Assembly (NCBI RefSeq): GCF_000613945.1
Contig: NZ_BAJY01000010.1
Coordinates: 22,491-86,490 of the forward strand
From: Prevotella falsenii DSM 22864 = JCM 15124
Lineage (GTDB): Bacteria; Bacteroidota; Bacteroidia; Bacteroidales; Bacteroidaceae
DNA length: 64,000 nt
Direction: 5' to 3'
This document shows, piece by piece, positions 18,935-28,307 of the stretch (the stretch's first letter is position 1; each line of letters opens with the position of its first letter). Below the pieces are notes generated by a model that was not told the origin of the DNA, ran no database searches, and saw nothing but the letters and a program-made list of their open reading frames with translations. Position numbers and translations under genes: made by a program.

Positions 18935-19455
18935 AGTTCCGGTCCTTTCTTTATTTGTTTACACATAATGCTGACTTCTACCAACAACATGGCAGTGAAG
19001 AGGAAAAGGAAGAGGAAGAACGTAAGAGCTACGCTTCCGCTGTTGAGGTCGCTAACCGCTGCCCACGTTGGCAACATATCCTGAATTGTCCAAGGCTGAC
19101 GCCCGAATTCGGCTACCAACCAACCGCTTTCGCTGGCAATATAAGCCAATGGAATAAGGGCAACACCTGCCAATTGCAAAAGGCGGGCGCGGGTAATGTC
19201 CTTGCGATAAAGCACAAACAAGATAACGGCAAATACGAGAATGAACAGCACACCCAAGCCTACCATGATGCGGAATGCCCAGAAATTGATGCCGATAGGA
19301 GGCACGGTTTCGTCGGCATTCTTAATATAGCCATAGCCGAAGTACTTCATGTTCTCCTTCAACGTCTTTATATTGGCTTCCGTTTTCTGTCCGCCGCGAT
19401 AGTCCTTGAGAGCTGCTATGGCTTGCTTTCCGCGTTCCATCTTCTCTTTGAGCAT
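18931..19455 (-). CDS. cydA: Cytochrome bd oxidase subunit I, C-terminal fragment
   Basis: This 174-residue frame continues CydA. It holds the FRIMVG segment, whose methionine corresponds to the heme b558 ligand Met393 of E. coli CydA, and the conserved GRQPW motif. The nominal start MLKEKMERG is internal to the protein, not a real start. It overlaps the N-terminal fragment by 40 bp in another frame and ends in a 4-bp overlap with cydB. Confidence 0.88.
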   Translation of the reverse strand: MLKEKMERGKQAIAALKDYRGGQKTEANIKTLKENMKYFGYGYIKNADETVPPIGINFWAFRIMVGLGVLFILVFAVILFVLYRKDITRARLLQLAGVALIPLAYIASESGWLVAEFGRQPWTIQDMLPTWAAVSDLNSGSVALTFFLFLFLFTAMLLVEVSIMCKQIKKGPEL

Positions 19456-20465
19456 GGTTCGACGGTGCCGTCGTCCTTTGTATAACCGTTTATAATGTTG
19501 CGAATACCGGGTACATAGCCGTTGAAATCGCGTGTGGCAAGGAACGAAAGCACCTTAGGCACAGCTATCTTCATTGGCGGTTCGGTTTCGCTCATATAGT
19601 CGGGCTGCGAGAACGGATTGACAAGGGCTACTGCCGTGAGTGCCTCGCCCTTACCGCCTTCGTACAAAGCCTCCATGGCTGCCAGCTTCATAGGCTGATG
19701 CTTTGCAACAAGATAAGCCGATTCGTCGCCAACCATCGCTGTAAGCAACGACGATACAAGCCCTACGGCAGCACCTATCTTCAAGCTCTTGCGTGCAAAC
19801 TCTACATGACGCTTCTTCAGCAAGTACCAACAGCTGACGCCGACACAGAAAGCAGCACCCAAAACCCAAGCCGAAGTAATGGTATGCGTAAACTTATTCA
19901 CGGCCATCGGACTTAAAGCCACTTCCCAGAACGATGTCATTTCGTTGCGCATCGTGTCGGGATTGAACTCGCAACCGACAGGATTTTGCATCCACGCATT
20001 GGCAACGAGAATCCACCAAGCCGATATGGTGGCACCAATACCTGTGAGCCAAGTAGATGCAAGGTGAAATCCTCGCGACACTTTCTTCCAACCGAAGAAC
20101 ATAACCGCTACGAAAGTAGACTCCATGAAGAAAGCCAACATACCCTCGATGGCAAGCGGTGCACCGAAAATGTCGCCCACGAACCAAGAGTAATTGCTCC
20201 AGTTGGTTCCGAATTCGAACTCCAAGATGATGCCGGTGGCAACACCCATCGCAAAATTAATACCGAAAAGACGTTGCCAGAACTGGGCGGTCTTTTTCCA
20301 AAACTCTTTTCCCGTACGATAATAGTACGTCTCCATGATACCCATGATGAGTGCCAAGCCAAGCGTGAGCGGCACAAACAGCCAGTGGTAAATGGCTGTG
20401 AGCGCAAACTGGGCACGCGACCAGTTCACTACATCGGGGTCGATGGTTAATAATAGATTTCCCAT
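19416..20465 (-). CDS. cydA: Cytochrome bd oxidase subunit I, N-terminal fragment (frameshifted)
   Basis: Residues 1-337 match CydA closely: SRAQFALTAIYHWLFVPLTLG with the first heme histidine, FGINFAMGVATGI, FGTNW, GDIFGAPLAIEG, and the NKFTHTITSA histidine equivalent to His186. After GTVEP the frame leaves the family and ends about 12 codons later. Restoring one C on the coding strand near 19456 (AACCATG to AACCCATG) joins it to the next frame and gives a normal CydA of 511 residues (18931-20465). As written the protein would lack the Met ligand of heme b558. Either a sequencing deletion or a genuine mutation is possible. Confidence 0.9.
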   Translation of the reverse strand: MGNLLLTIDPDVVNWSRAQFALTAIYHWLFVPLTLGLALIMGIMETYYYRTGKEFWKKTAQFWQRLFGINFAMGVATGIILEFEFGTNWSNYSWFVGDIFGAPLAIEGMLAFFMESTFVAVMFFGWKKVSRGFHLASTWLTGIGATISAWWILVANAWMQNPVGCEFNPDTMRNEMTSFWEVALSPMAVNKFTHTITSAWVLGAAFCVGVSCWYLLKKRHVEFARKSLKIGAAVGLVSSLLTAMVGDESAYLVAKHQPMKLAAMEALYEGGKGEALTAVALVNPFSQPDYMSETEPPMKIAVPKVLSFLATRDFNGYVPGIRNIINGYTKDDGTVEPCSKRRWNAESKP

Positions 20466-20604
20466 TGTTGAATAATATAACTGTTAGAATTTATTTTGTT
20501 CGCTTTTTTAATTCACGGTTTTTGCTTTCAGAGCGTTTCGAGAACCTCTCGTTGTTCGTAGTCTTTCATCGTCGAAGGGCTCCGTAAGTCCCATGCTGAC
20601 GGGG

Positions 20605-20823
20605 TTAATTCCGTTTCAGCATTTCCGTTTCTACGAATTTGGCTTCGTTTCCTTTCTTCGCATTCTGCTTGATGAAGTTAGGAAAAAAGAACAATTTAAG
20701 AATAAAAAACATGATAAAGAGCTTTACTAAAATTACCAGCCATAGCGTCTTGCCTATCGTCATACTTCTGAAACCGTCATAGTAAAGGTCGAATACCTTA
20801 TATAAAAAGCCCTTCTTGTTCAT
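20605..20823 (-). CDS. DUF4492 small membrane protein of the cyd operon
   Basis: A 72-residue protein with one hydrophobic helix (about residues 25-48) and charged ends. It resembles DUF4492, a short family that in Bacteroidota is typically found beside cydAB. It precedes cydA by 139 bp on the same strand. By position it may act as a small accessory subunit like CydX, but it is not a recognisable CydX homologue and the role is inferred. A TACTTTTG box on the minus strand (20869-20876) is a likely -7 element for the operon. Confidence 0.8.
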   Translation of the reverse strand: MNKKGFLYKVFDLYYDGFRSMTIGKTLWLVILVKLFIMFFILKLFFFPNFIKQNAKKGNEAKFVETEMLKRN

Positions 20824-20957
20824 TTAATGAAATTGTTCTAAGTTTTGTATTAAGTTCAATTGTTTATGCAAAAGTAAGAAAAAAAAATAAAACTTGTTCA
20901 TTTTATCTCTAAAATTCCGCCCTTTAACGAAAATAAAGAAAATATAGAACAATTTTC

Positions 20958-20988
20958 TTTGCTTTGCATTTAAAATATTCTACTTTTG
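20958..20988 (+). promoter_or_regulatory. Bacteroidota-type promoter of the TolC export cassette
   Basis: TTTG at 20958-20961 is followed after 19 bp by TACTTTTG at 20981-20988, a full match to the -33/-7 consensus. It lies 24 bp before the first start codon. Confidence 0.8.
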
Positions 20989-21012
20989 CATTCTGGTTAC
21001 AACAAAGTTTAT

Positions 21013-22500
21013 ATGATGAGACTAACGTTGCTTTTCAGCATATTATTCACAGCTGTTCCATCGGCTTTTTCGCAAGAAACGTTATCGCTGCAACGCTGCC
21101 GCGAGATGGCTTTGGCGAACAATAAGCAGCTTGCAATATCGCGTGTTACAGCCGATATAGCCGAAAATACACACAAAGCAGCCAAGACAAAATATCTGCC
21201 GCGCGTTACAGGTATTGCAGGATACGAACACCTGTCGCGCGAAGTGTCCTTGCTCAACGATAAACAGAAGAAAACTTTATCGTCGTTGGGGTCGGCTACG
21301 GTGGATAAACTAAACGGACAAATAGGACAAAACATCAGTCAGCTGGTGCAGCAGGGCATTATTTCAGCCGAAGCAGCACAACGTCTGGGCGATGTTTTGG
21401 GCAATATAACCGCCCCATTGTCGCAGGCAGGCAACAACATTGGCGAGACAATACGTCAAGGATTGCGCACAAATACAAAGAATATGTACGCTGCAGGCAT
21501 CATGGTTACGCAACCTATATACATGGGAGGTGGCATAAAAGCCATGAACGACATAGCTGCCATTGGTGAAGAGTTTGCCCAAAACGACATCGAACTGAAA
21601 CGACAGACTGTGCTTTTCGCTGTAGACAACGCCTATTGGCTCATAGTTTCGCTACGAAAAAAGGAGCAACTTGCCACACAATATCGCAATTTGATAAGCA
21701 AACTGCACGATAACGTGAACAAAATGTACGATGCCGGCGTAGCGACAAAGGCAGACGGACTAAAGGTTTCGGTAGCCGTGAACACGGCAAACCTTACCAT
21801 TACGGAAATAGAAAACGGCATTTCGCTTGCGAAAATGGCACTCTGCCAACTCTGCGGACTGCCTCTTGATGGCGATTTGAAACTCGAAGACGAAGATACC
21901 GATGAGCTTTCAGCCTTCACGCCCACCAATTATAATAATGTGGACACAGCCTTCAATGCTCGTCCCGAAGTACGAATATTGCAGAATACGGTCGATATAA
22001 CCAAGCAAAGCACTAAGCTCATTCAGTCGCTTTATCGACCACACCTTGCCCTGACAGCAGGTTACACCATTACAAACCCCAATGCGTTCAACGGTTTCGA
22101 GCAGAAATTCAGAGACGTTTGGAGCGTTGGACTCGTCTTGCACGTACCTATTTGGAACTGGGGAGAAGGCAAATACAAGGTGCGGGCTGCTCGTGCGGCT
22201 ACCCAAATGGCACAAATGGAACTGAGCGATGTGCGCCACAAGATACGTTTGGAGATGGAACAGAACCGCTTCCGTTTGAAAAATGCAAACTCGCGCCTTG
22301 CTACGGCGAACAAGAATATGGCATCGGCAGAAGAAAACCTGCGTGTAGCCAACCTCGGGTTTACCGAAGGTGTAATGACTGTTACCGATGTTATGCAGGC
22401 ACAAACGGCGTGGCTGTCGGCAAAAACAGCCATTATAGATGCCGAAATAGCCGTGCGCACCGCACAGGTAGGACTGAAAAAGGCACTTGGCGAACTGTAA
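21013..22500 (+). CDS. TolC family outer-membrane efflux protein
   Basis: An outer-membrane efflux factor of about 495 residues with a signal peptide (MMRLTLLFSILFTAVPSAFSQ) and two OEP repeats made of long helices; LSLQRCREMALANNKQLAISR opens the first and AELGFTEGVMTVTDVMQAQ-like sequence (NLGFTEGVMTVTDVM) marks the second. An upstream TTG also keeps the frame open, but it lies inside the -7 promoter box, so the ATG at 21013 is chosen. It should form the outer channel for the HlyD-like and ABC-2 proteins encoded next. Confidence 0.92.
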   Translation: MMRLTLLFSILFTAVPSAFSQETLSLQRCREMALANNKQLAISRVTADIAENTHKAAKTKYLPRVTGIAGYEHLSREVSLLNDKQKKTLSSLGSATVDKLNGQIGQNISQLVQQGIISAEAAQRLGDVLGNITAPLSQAGNNIGETIRQGLRTNTKNMYAAGIMVTQPIYMGGGIKAMNDIAAIGEEFAQNDIELKRQTVLFAVDNAYWLIVSLRKKEQLATQYRNLISKLHDNVNKMYDAGVATKADGLKVSVAVNTANLTITEIENGISLAKMALCQLCGLPLDGDLKLEDEDTDELSAFTPTNYNNVDTAFNARPEVRILQNTVDITKQSTKLIQSLYRPHLALTAGYTITNPNAFNGFEQKFRDVWSVGLVLHVPIWNWGEGKYKVRAARAATQMAQMELSDVRHKIRLEMEQNRFRLKNANSRLATANKNMASAEENLRVANLGFTEGVMTVTDVMQAQTAWLSAKTAIIDAEIAVRTAQVGLKKALGEL

Positions 22501-22612
22501 AAACGGCTAAAGACAGCAGAAAATGCAGCAGCCAAACTTCGCTTCGTATGCTTCAAAATATCGAAACAAAATTGCAACAGAAATAAAACCAACAATATAA
22601 AAGGCTTTCATT

Positions 22613-23599
22613 ATGTCAGCAAAATCGCAACATAACAATATTCTTTTAGCCATTCTCGGCTTTGCCACCGTAGTTGTATCGGTGGCAGTAATAGGCTATT
22701 TCACATTAGGAAACGAAGAAGAGATTATACAAGGAGAAGTGGAAGTCAGCGAATACCGTGTGGCTTGCAAACTGCCGGGGCGCATTACCGAGCTGCGAGT
22801 AAAGGAAGGCGACTACGTTCATAAAGGCGATGTGCTGGCAGTGCTCGAAATTCCGGAGGTCAGCGCACAGGAAAAGGTTGCCGCCGCCGCAGCAGGCGCA
22901 ACCGAAGCATTAAGCGACTTGTCGGAAGCACCTAACCGACAGGAGATTATAACAGCAGCCTACAAGGTGTATCAACAAGCCATTACTGCCAACGACATAG
23001 CCGAAAAGACCTACGGACGCCTGCTCCGATTATACAACGAGGGCGTTATTTCTGCCCAAAAGCGCGACGAAGCCGAAGCCGCTTTCGAGACAACGAAGTC
23101 GGCAGTAGATGTGGCACGTGCTCAATACGAGCTTGCAACGAGCGGAAAGCGTGAGGAAACGAAGCGGGCAGCAAAGAAACAAGCACAGGCGGCACGCTCG
23201 GCGGTAGACGTGGTGAAGTCTATTTTGAAAGAAACAGTGCAGCGGGCAACTGCCGACGGTGAGGTTTCTACCATCTATCCGAAGGTGGGCGAACTCGTAG
23301 GACTGGGCAGTCCCATCATGAGTATATCGATGGTGAACGACGTCTGGGTAACCTTCAACATTCGTGAAGACCAGCTGAACGGTATGAAAGTGGGCACAAA
23401 GCTGAAGGCTTTCTTGCCTGCGTTCAACAAAGACATCGATTTGCAGGTAACCTCTATTAAAGACCAAGGTACGTATGCGGTGTGGAAAGCTACAAAAGCC
23501 AACGGACAATACGACCTGAAAACCTTCCAAGTGAAAGCAAAACCCATTGGCAAGTTCGACGGATTACGCCCCGGTATGTCGGTGATACTGAAGAAATAA
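22613..23599 (+). CDS. HlyD/MFP family periplasmic adaptor
   Basis: A 328-residue membrane-fusion protein with one N-terminal helix (about 9-28), a biotinyl-lipoyl-like half-motif (GRITELRVKEGDYVHKGDVL), a long alpha-helical hairpin, and a beta-barrel domain. Such adaptors bridge an inner-membrane transporter to a TolC channel. It lies 112 bp after the TolC gene and 43 bp before the first ABC-2 permease, as in YbhG-YbhSR-like exporters. The substrate is unknown. Confidence 0.9.
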   Translation: MSAKSQHNNILLAILGFATVVVSVAVIGYFTLGNEEEIIQGEVEVSEYRVACKLPGRITELRVKEGDYVHKGDVLAVLEIPEVSAQEKVAAAAAGATEALSDLSEAPNRQEIITAAYKVYQQAITANDIAEKTYGRLLRLYNEGVISAQKRDEAEAAFETTKSAVDVARAQYELATSGKREETKRAAKKQAQAARSAVDVVKSILKETVQRATADGEVSTIYPKVGELVGLGSPIMSISMVNDVWVTFNIREDQLNGMKVGTKLKAFLPAFNKDIDLQVTSIKDQGTYAVWKATKANGQYDLKTFQVKAKPIGKFDGLRPGMSVILKK

Positions 23600-23642
23600 C
23601 GCCAAAAAGAATAGAACAAGCAAAGCAAAAACAACCCCGACC

Positions 23643-24806
23643 GTGTTCCGACGCATCATAAGAATAGCTGCACGAGAGGTAGGGCAGATGCTACATACGC
23701 CTATCTACTTGTTCTGCATGGTAATTTTTCCGATTATCGTGCTGTTCTTTTTCACGTCGCTTATGAATGCCGGACAACCCAAAGATATGCCTTGTGGTGT
23801 GGTAGACAACGACAATTCCACCGTAACCCGTTCGCTTGTGCGTCGTTTAGATGCCTTTCAGAACACTAAGGTGGTGGCACATTACACGAACGTAAACGAA
23901 GCACGGCGCGCCATTCAGCAAGGCAAAATCTATGCGTTTCTGTACATTCCCGAAGGCACCACGGCGAAACTCATCAGTGGCAGACAGCCCAAAGTGTCGT
24001 TCTACTACAGCAATGTGAGCCTTATGGCAGGGGCTTTGCTCTTCAAAGACCTGAAAATCATCACCACACTTGGCTCTGCAGCCATCGGCTCGGCAAAGCT
24101 TGAGATGCTCGGAAAAACCGAACGCGAGATAAAAGCAAAGCTCCAACCCATTGCTCTTGATGTGCATACGATAGGCAATCCGTGGCTGAGCTACAACATC
24201 TACCTGTCTACAATTATGGTGCCGGGTGTGTTAATGCTGTTCATGTTGCTCATTACGGCGTATTCGATTGGTACGGAACTGAAGTTCGGACGTTCGAGAG
24301 AGTGGATGCAAATGGCAGGAAAGAATATCTTCATCGCCATTTCGGGCAAGTTGTTGCCGCAGTTCCTTGTGTTCTTCACCATCTTTTTGGGCTACGAATG
24401 GTATGTTTACGGATACTTAGACTTCCCTCACCCCGGTGGAATTGCCAAGATACTGCTGCTCGCACTGCTCACCGTGGCATCGTCGCAAGGCTTCGGCATA
24501 TTTGTTTTCGGACTGATGCCGTCGCTCCGTATGTCGATGAGTGTTTGTTCGTTATGGGCAGTAGTGGGCTTTTCGGCTTGCGGTGCCACCTATCCGCTGT
24601 TTGCAATGGACTCGCCCATCATAGCAATTGTACAGCTCATACCGCTCCGACATTATTATATGGTGTACCAAATGAGCATTTTCAACGGTTATCCGCTCAT
24701 AGACGCATGGCCGCACGTGGTGGCACTCGTGGCATTTGCAGCCCTTCCTTTGCTCACGGTTCGCAATATTCGACGGGCGATGTTGGAGTATGTATATATA
24801 CCTTGA
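23643..24806 (+). CDS. ABC-2 type permease (YbhS/YhhJ-like), first
   Basis: A 387-residue ABC-2 permease starting at GTG (MFRRIIRIAAREVGQML). It has one N-terminal helix, a large periplasmic domain (about 45-175), then five helices, the usual ABC2_membrane_3 plan. RTFGRSREWMQM-like sequence (KFGRSREWMQMAG) precedes the helical bundle. It pairs with the second permease gene 120 bp downstream. The ATP-binding subunit expected for this exporter type is not encoded nearby. Confidence 0.88.
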   Translation: MFRRIIRIAAREVGQMLHTPIYLFCMVIFPIIVLFFFTSLMNAGQPKDMPCGVVDNDNSTVTRSLVRRLDAFQNTKVVAHYTNVNEARRAIQQGKIYAFLYIPEGTTAKLISGRQPKVSFYYSNVSLMAGALLFKDLKIITTLGSAAIGSAKLEMLGKTEREIKAKLQPIALDVHTIGNPWLSYNIYLSTIMVPGVLMLFMLLITAYSIGTELKFGRSREWMQMAGKNIFIAISGKLLPQFLVFFTIFLGYEWYVYGYLDFPHPGGIAKILLLALLTVASSQGFGIFVFGLMPSLRMSMSVCSLWAVVGFSACGATYPLFAMDSPIIAIVQLIPLRHYYMVYQMSIFNGYPLIDAWPHVVALVAFAALPLLTVRNIRRAMLEYVYIP

Positions 24807-24926
24807 GGCAACTGTCGGAGCGTGGTTCGCAATGCTTTTCATACAAAACAATAATAGAATAAAACATTATAAAACCCTGCATTAAGTTTATTTCCTTTTG
24901 CAAGAAAGAGGGCTCGAGCGTGATTT

Positions 24927-26228
24927 ATGGGTAAGAAATCAAACAATCGTCGCACTGACGTTAATGGCAACTTGATAGTTTCTATCTGCTACATCTGGTG
25001 GATAGAGATGAAGAACACCATCAAAGACGAAGGCGTGCTTATCTTCTTCATTCTTGTTCCGTTGCTTTATCCGCTCCTTTACTCGTGGATTTACAACAAC
25101 GAAGTGGTGCGCGATGTGCCCGTTGTGATAGTAGACCAATCGCACACGGCTACCTCACGCCGGTTCATTCGTATGTTCGATGCCTCGCCCGAAGTAAAGG
25201 CTGCCTACTATTGCAACAGTCTTCCCGAAGCCAAAGCCCTTGTGGCACACCAAAAAGCCAACGGAATTATGCTCTTTCCCGAAGACTTTGAGCGCACACT
25301 GAACCGCGGAGAGCAAGCCCATGTCAGCATTTATTGCGACATGAGCATAATGCTTGCCTACAAAGCCATTTACCTAACGGCAGTCTATGTGTCGCTCGAC
25401 ATGGGCAAGGAACGGCAAAAAGAAATGATAGGAACGGTTACCGTGCGCGACGAAGAATTGAGAACGCAACCCATGGAGATAGTCGAAGAACCCATCTTCA
25501 ACGTTACGGGCGGATACGGAAACGCCATTCTTCCCGGCGTGCTGATACTTATTTTGCAACAAACACTGCTGCTCGGTATTGGTCTTTCGGCAGGTACGGC
25601 ACGCGAAAATAACCGCTATCAAGACCTTGTACCCATCAGCAAGCACCACAACGGCATACTGAAAATAGTGTTGGGCAAGTCGCTTTGCTACTTCATGATA
25701 TATTGTGTGGTGTCGGCTTACATCACTTTGGCAGTGCCACGCTTCTTCCACTTCACGATGTTGGCGCAGCCCACCGACCTTATCCGCTTGCTTGTGCCCT
25801 ATCTTTTATCGGTTATTTTCTTCGGTATGACGCTTTCGTGCCTTGTTCGTTATCGCGAAAACGTAATGCTGCTTGTCGTGTTTACTTCTATTCCCTTCCT
25901 TTTCCTGACGGGTGTCAGTTGGCCGCAGAGCAATATTCCCGGTGCTTGGGAAGGTCTGTCGTGGCTCGTTCCGTCTACCTTCGGTGTGCGTGGCTTCCTC
26001 CGTCTGTCGTCTATGGGGGGCACATTTGCCGACATACGCACCCAAGTGTTTGCCCTTTGGGTGCAAGCCGCCATATATTTCTCCATCACCTGCCTTGTCT
26101 ATCGCTATCAGATAATCAGTGCCCGCAAACACGCCATCGCACATGTAAAGAGCATGAAGGATAAAATTGAGCAGGCACGGACAGCAAGAAAATCGCAAAC
26201 TACGGAGGATAAGGCAACACAAAATTAG
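24927..26228 (+). CDS. ABC-2 type permease, second
   Basis: A 433-residue permease with the same plan as its neighbour: one N-terminal helix (DEGVLIFFILVPLLYPLLYS), a periplasmic domain, then helices such as VLILILQQTLLLGIGLSAG. The C-terminus has a charged cytoplasmic tail. Together with the preceding genes it forms the inner-membrane part of a tripartite exporter. The predicted pair could be a heterodimer. Substrate unknown. Confidence 0.88.
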   Translation: MGKKSNNRRTDVNGNLIVSICYIWWIEMKNTIKDEGVLIFFILVPLLYPLLYSWIYNNEVVRDVPVVIVDQSHTATSRRFIRMFDASPEVKAAYYCNSLPEAKALVAHQKANGIMLFPEDFERTLNRGEQAHVSIYCDMSIMLAYKAIYLTAVYVSLDMGKERQKEMIGTVTVRDEELRTQPMEIVEEPIFNVTGGYGNAILPGVLILILQQTLLLGIGLSAGTARENNRYQDLVPISKHHNGILKIVLGKSLCYFMIYCVVSAYITLAVPRFFHFTMLAQPTDLIRLLVPYLLSVIFFGMTLSCLVRYRENVMLLVVFTSIPFLFLTGVSWPQSNIPGAWEGLSWLVPSTFGVRGFLRLSSMGGTFADIRTQVFALWVQAAIYFSITCLVYRYQIISARKHAIAHVKSMKDKIEQARTARKSQTTEDKATQN

Positions 26229-26280
26229 TCCGATCGTTTTCGTTTTGCAGCTCGATGCAAACACCCCCAAATCTCCCTTA

Positions 26281-26475
26281 TTCTGTAAAGATAATTCTGT
26301 TAAAAAGTGATATAATCGCTTTGACGTTGCGAAACCGTAGGTTTTGCATTGCAAAACCTACGCTTTTACCGTGCAAAACCTACGGTTTTGGAACGCAAAA
26401 CAATAGGTATTGTAAAGTGTTGGTAATAAGATGGTTACGCAACACATATTTCTGCGAAAAATATTTACGCTTTTG
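26281..26475 (-). repeat. Dispersed intergenic 200-bp element, copy C
   Basis: Reverse-orientation copy with four 22-bp units, between the second ABC-2 permease and the KAP NTPase gene. Its inner units are slightly diverged (AATAGGTATTG in place of AATAGGTTTTG). Confidence 0.88.
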
Positions 26476-26508
26476 CAGCCTTTTTACAGCTGTTTTTCTA
26501 CCATTTTT

Positions 26509-26574
26509 AACCCAAATCGGCATTAGAGTAATAGCAAATATAAGCAAATGCGTCCTAATTACCGATTTGGGTTT
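26509..26574. repeat. CCAAATCGG palindromic repeat
   Basis: AACCCAAATCGG (26509-26520) and CCGATTTGGGTTT (26562-26574) form inverted arms. The right part carries the same GCGTCCTAA-ACCGATT phrase as 45731-45757. It lies about 40 bp upstream of the TACCTTTG box (26617-26624) that probably drives the KAP gene. Confidence 0.75.
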
Positions 26575-26726
26575 AAGAAACTTTGCAGAAACCATTTCGC
26601 ATAACAAATAATTTCGTACCTTTGTTCTCGTTAGCCGCAGCGACAATTGTTTGCTTTTCTTTGCGTTGCAGAAAGGCAAAATTAGAACCGTTTTCGCTCG
26701 TTATTAACTTCAAAAACACTTAGTCA

Positions 26727-28166
26727 ATGAAATACATAGACATAACAGAAAAGTTGGAAGAATTTTACCATCATTTGAATGCATCCGATGTAGACAGAAC
26801 TATCTTCTCGGCAAAATTCGGTGATGGCAAGACGGAGTTTCTGCATCAGTTCAAAGAAAAGTATAGCAATGAATACACTTTCTACACACTCTATCCTGTC
26901 AATTACCAGATTGCGCCCAACGAACAAATAATGGAGTATATCAAGCACGATTTGCTTTTTCAGCTGATTCAAAATGGCAGTTTCATTCCAATTGACGATA
27001 TTCCTGACCATATCTTGGTTCAGTGGTATGTATATGAGAATTCATTCGATATACTAAAGGATATTATCAAGTTTGCTCCCTCTATAATTGGGAGCGGAAA
27101 TCAGTTTGCTGCTGTCTTAAAAGGAGTAACGGCACTTGTAAAAGGTATCGAAAAGAAAAGTAAAGAGTTTGACGATTTCAAAGCAGGAATTACAGAAGGA
27201 AATTTTGAAAAAGCTGTAAAAATTATTGGTAACCTCTCTGAAGGTGCAGGAAATATATACGAATTAGACTTAATAAGCTGGTTGATTGCGCAGAGTATTG
27301 CTAACAAAGGTGGAAAGTCTGTACTCATTATAGAAGACCTCGACCGCATAGACCCTGCACATTTGTTCAGAATCTTGAATATCTTTTCTGCCCATATCGA
27401 TAGGCATTATCTATGCAGCGACAAGACTATCAATAAAGATGGTAAAGAAAAACAATTTGATGAACTTCCAAATAAGTTTGGATTCGATAAGATAATCTTT
27501 GTTATGGACTCTGATTCAACAAAAGCAGCTTTCGAGAATTTCTATGGTAACTCTAACTATGAAGGCTACATTAACAAGTTTTTCTCGAAGCGCGTTTTTC
27601 ATTATTCAATAGCTGCGTATGCACACGAATTACTGTATACACATATTGAAGAAAAATGTGGAATGAATCAGAGAATATTTGATTGGGCTTTAAACTCAAT
27701 AGGTGTCGAAATAGAACTGAAATCTGTGCGAGATATAGCCAAAGTTCTTGACAACTTTGAAGATGCTTATAGAAAAGAGAAAGTAAGTGTAACAGATGAT
27801 TTTTGCTTCTTATCTGATACACCTTTTGTTAAGTTACTTGCGACATTGGGAAGATTAGGAGTAGAAAGAATTCAAATGGTAGAGTTGCTTGATAAAGTAG
27901 GAGATAAGTATAAAGAAGAGCAAAAAGAAGAAGAATTTATAGGACTATTAGGTTGCTTTGCAATGAATACAGATTCTATTTGCCAATATAAGCATATATA
28001 TTATAACGGACGATTATATAGAATGATATTTAGTCTTGACCAAGATGGATATAGTATCTTTAGAGGTGCAAAGTATAGCTCTAATAACGAAGCACTTCTA
28101 CGGTATGCTTCTTTAACTATAAAAGGATATGAGATACTGAAGAAAGCTCTCAAATATGTAAATTAA
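26727..28166 (+). CDS. KAP-type P-loop NTPase, isolated
   Basis: A 479-residue protein with a Walker A motif (AKFGDGKT, 29-36) and a Walker B motif (VLIIEDLDRIDP, about 198-209) whose EDLDR form is typical of KAP and related STAND NTPases. A glycine/alanine-rich hydrophobic stretch (about 115-140) separates them, and IIFVMDSDSTKAAF follows. The C-terminal third has no recognised domain. Codons are clearly more AT-rich than in neighbouring genes, and it has its own promoter box and a terminator, suggesting transfer. KAP NTPases occur in several antiphage systems; a defence role here is inference only. Confidence 0.75.
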   Translation: MKYIDITEKLEEFYHHLNASDVDRTIFSAKFGDGKTEFLHQFKEKYSNEYTFYTLYPVNYQIAPNEQIMEYIKHDLLFQLIQNGSFIPIDDIPDHILVQWYVYENSFDILKDIIKFAPSIIGSGNQFAAVLKGVTALVKGIEKKSKEFDDFKAGITEGNFEKAVKIIGNLSEGAGNIYELDLISWLIAQSIANKGGKSVLIIEDLDRIDPAHLFRILNIFSAHIDRHYLCSDKTINKDGKEKQFDELPNKFGFDKIIFVMDSDSTKAAFENFYGNSNYEGYINKFFSKRVFHYSIAAYAHELLYTHIEEKCGMNQRIFDWALNSIGVEIELKSVRDIAKVLDNFEDAYRKEKVSVTDDFCFLSDTPFVKLLATLGRLGVERIQMVELLDKVGDKYKEEQKEEEFIGLLGCFAMNTDSICQYKHIYYNGRLYRMIFSLDQDGYSIFRGAKYSSNNEALLRYASLTIKGYEILKKALKYVN

Positions 28167-28232
28167 ATACTTATAAATAAAACTAAGAGCTACTATATAT
28201 AATAAGGTGTAATGCCAAATAGGCAATAAAAA

Positions 28233-28275
28233 AATGTAGGGACAAATGTTCGATTTGCCTCTACATTCTTTTTTA
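28233..28275. terminator. Bidirectional terminator between the KAP gene and the DUF5686 gene
   Basis: AATGTAG with inner CAAAT pairs with ATTTG and CTACATT. A T run follows on the plus strand, and an A run precedes it, so it can stop transcription of both convergent units. Confidence 0.85.
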
Positions 28276-28307
28276 TATAGCTGTTTCAGACCTTTTGTGT
28301 CGTTGTT

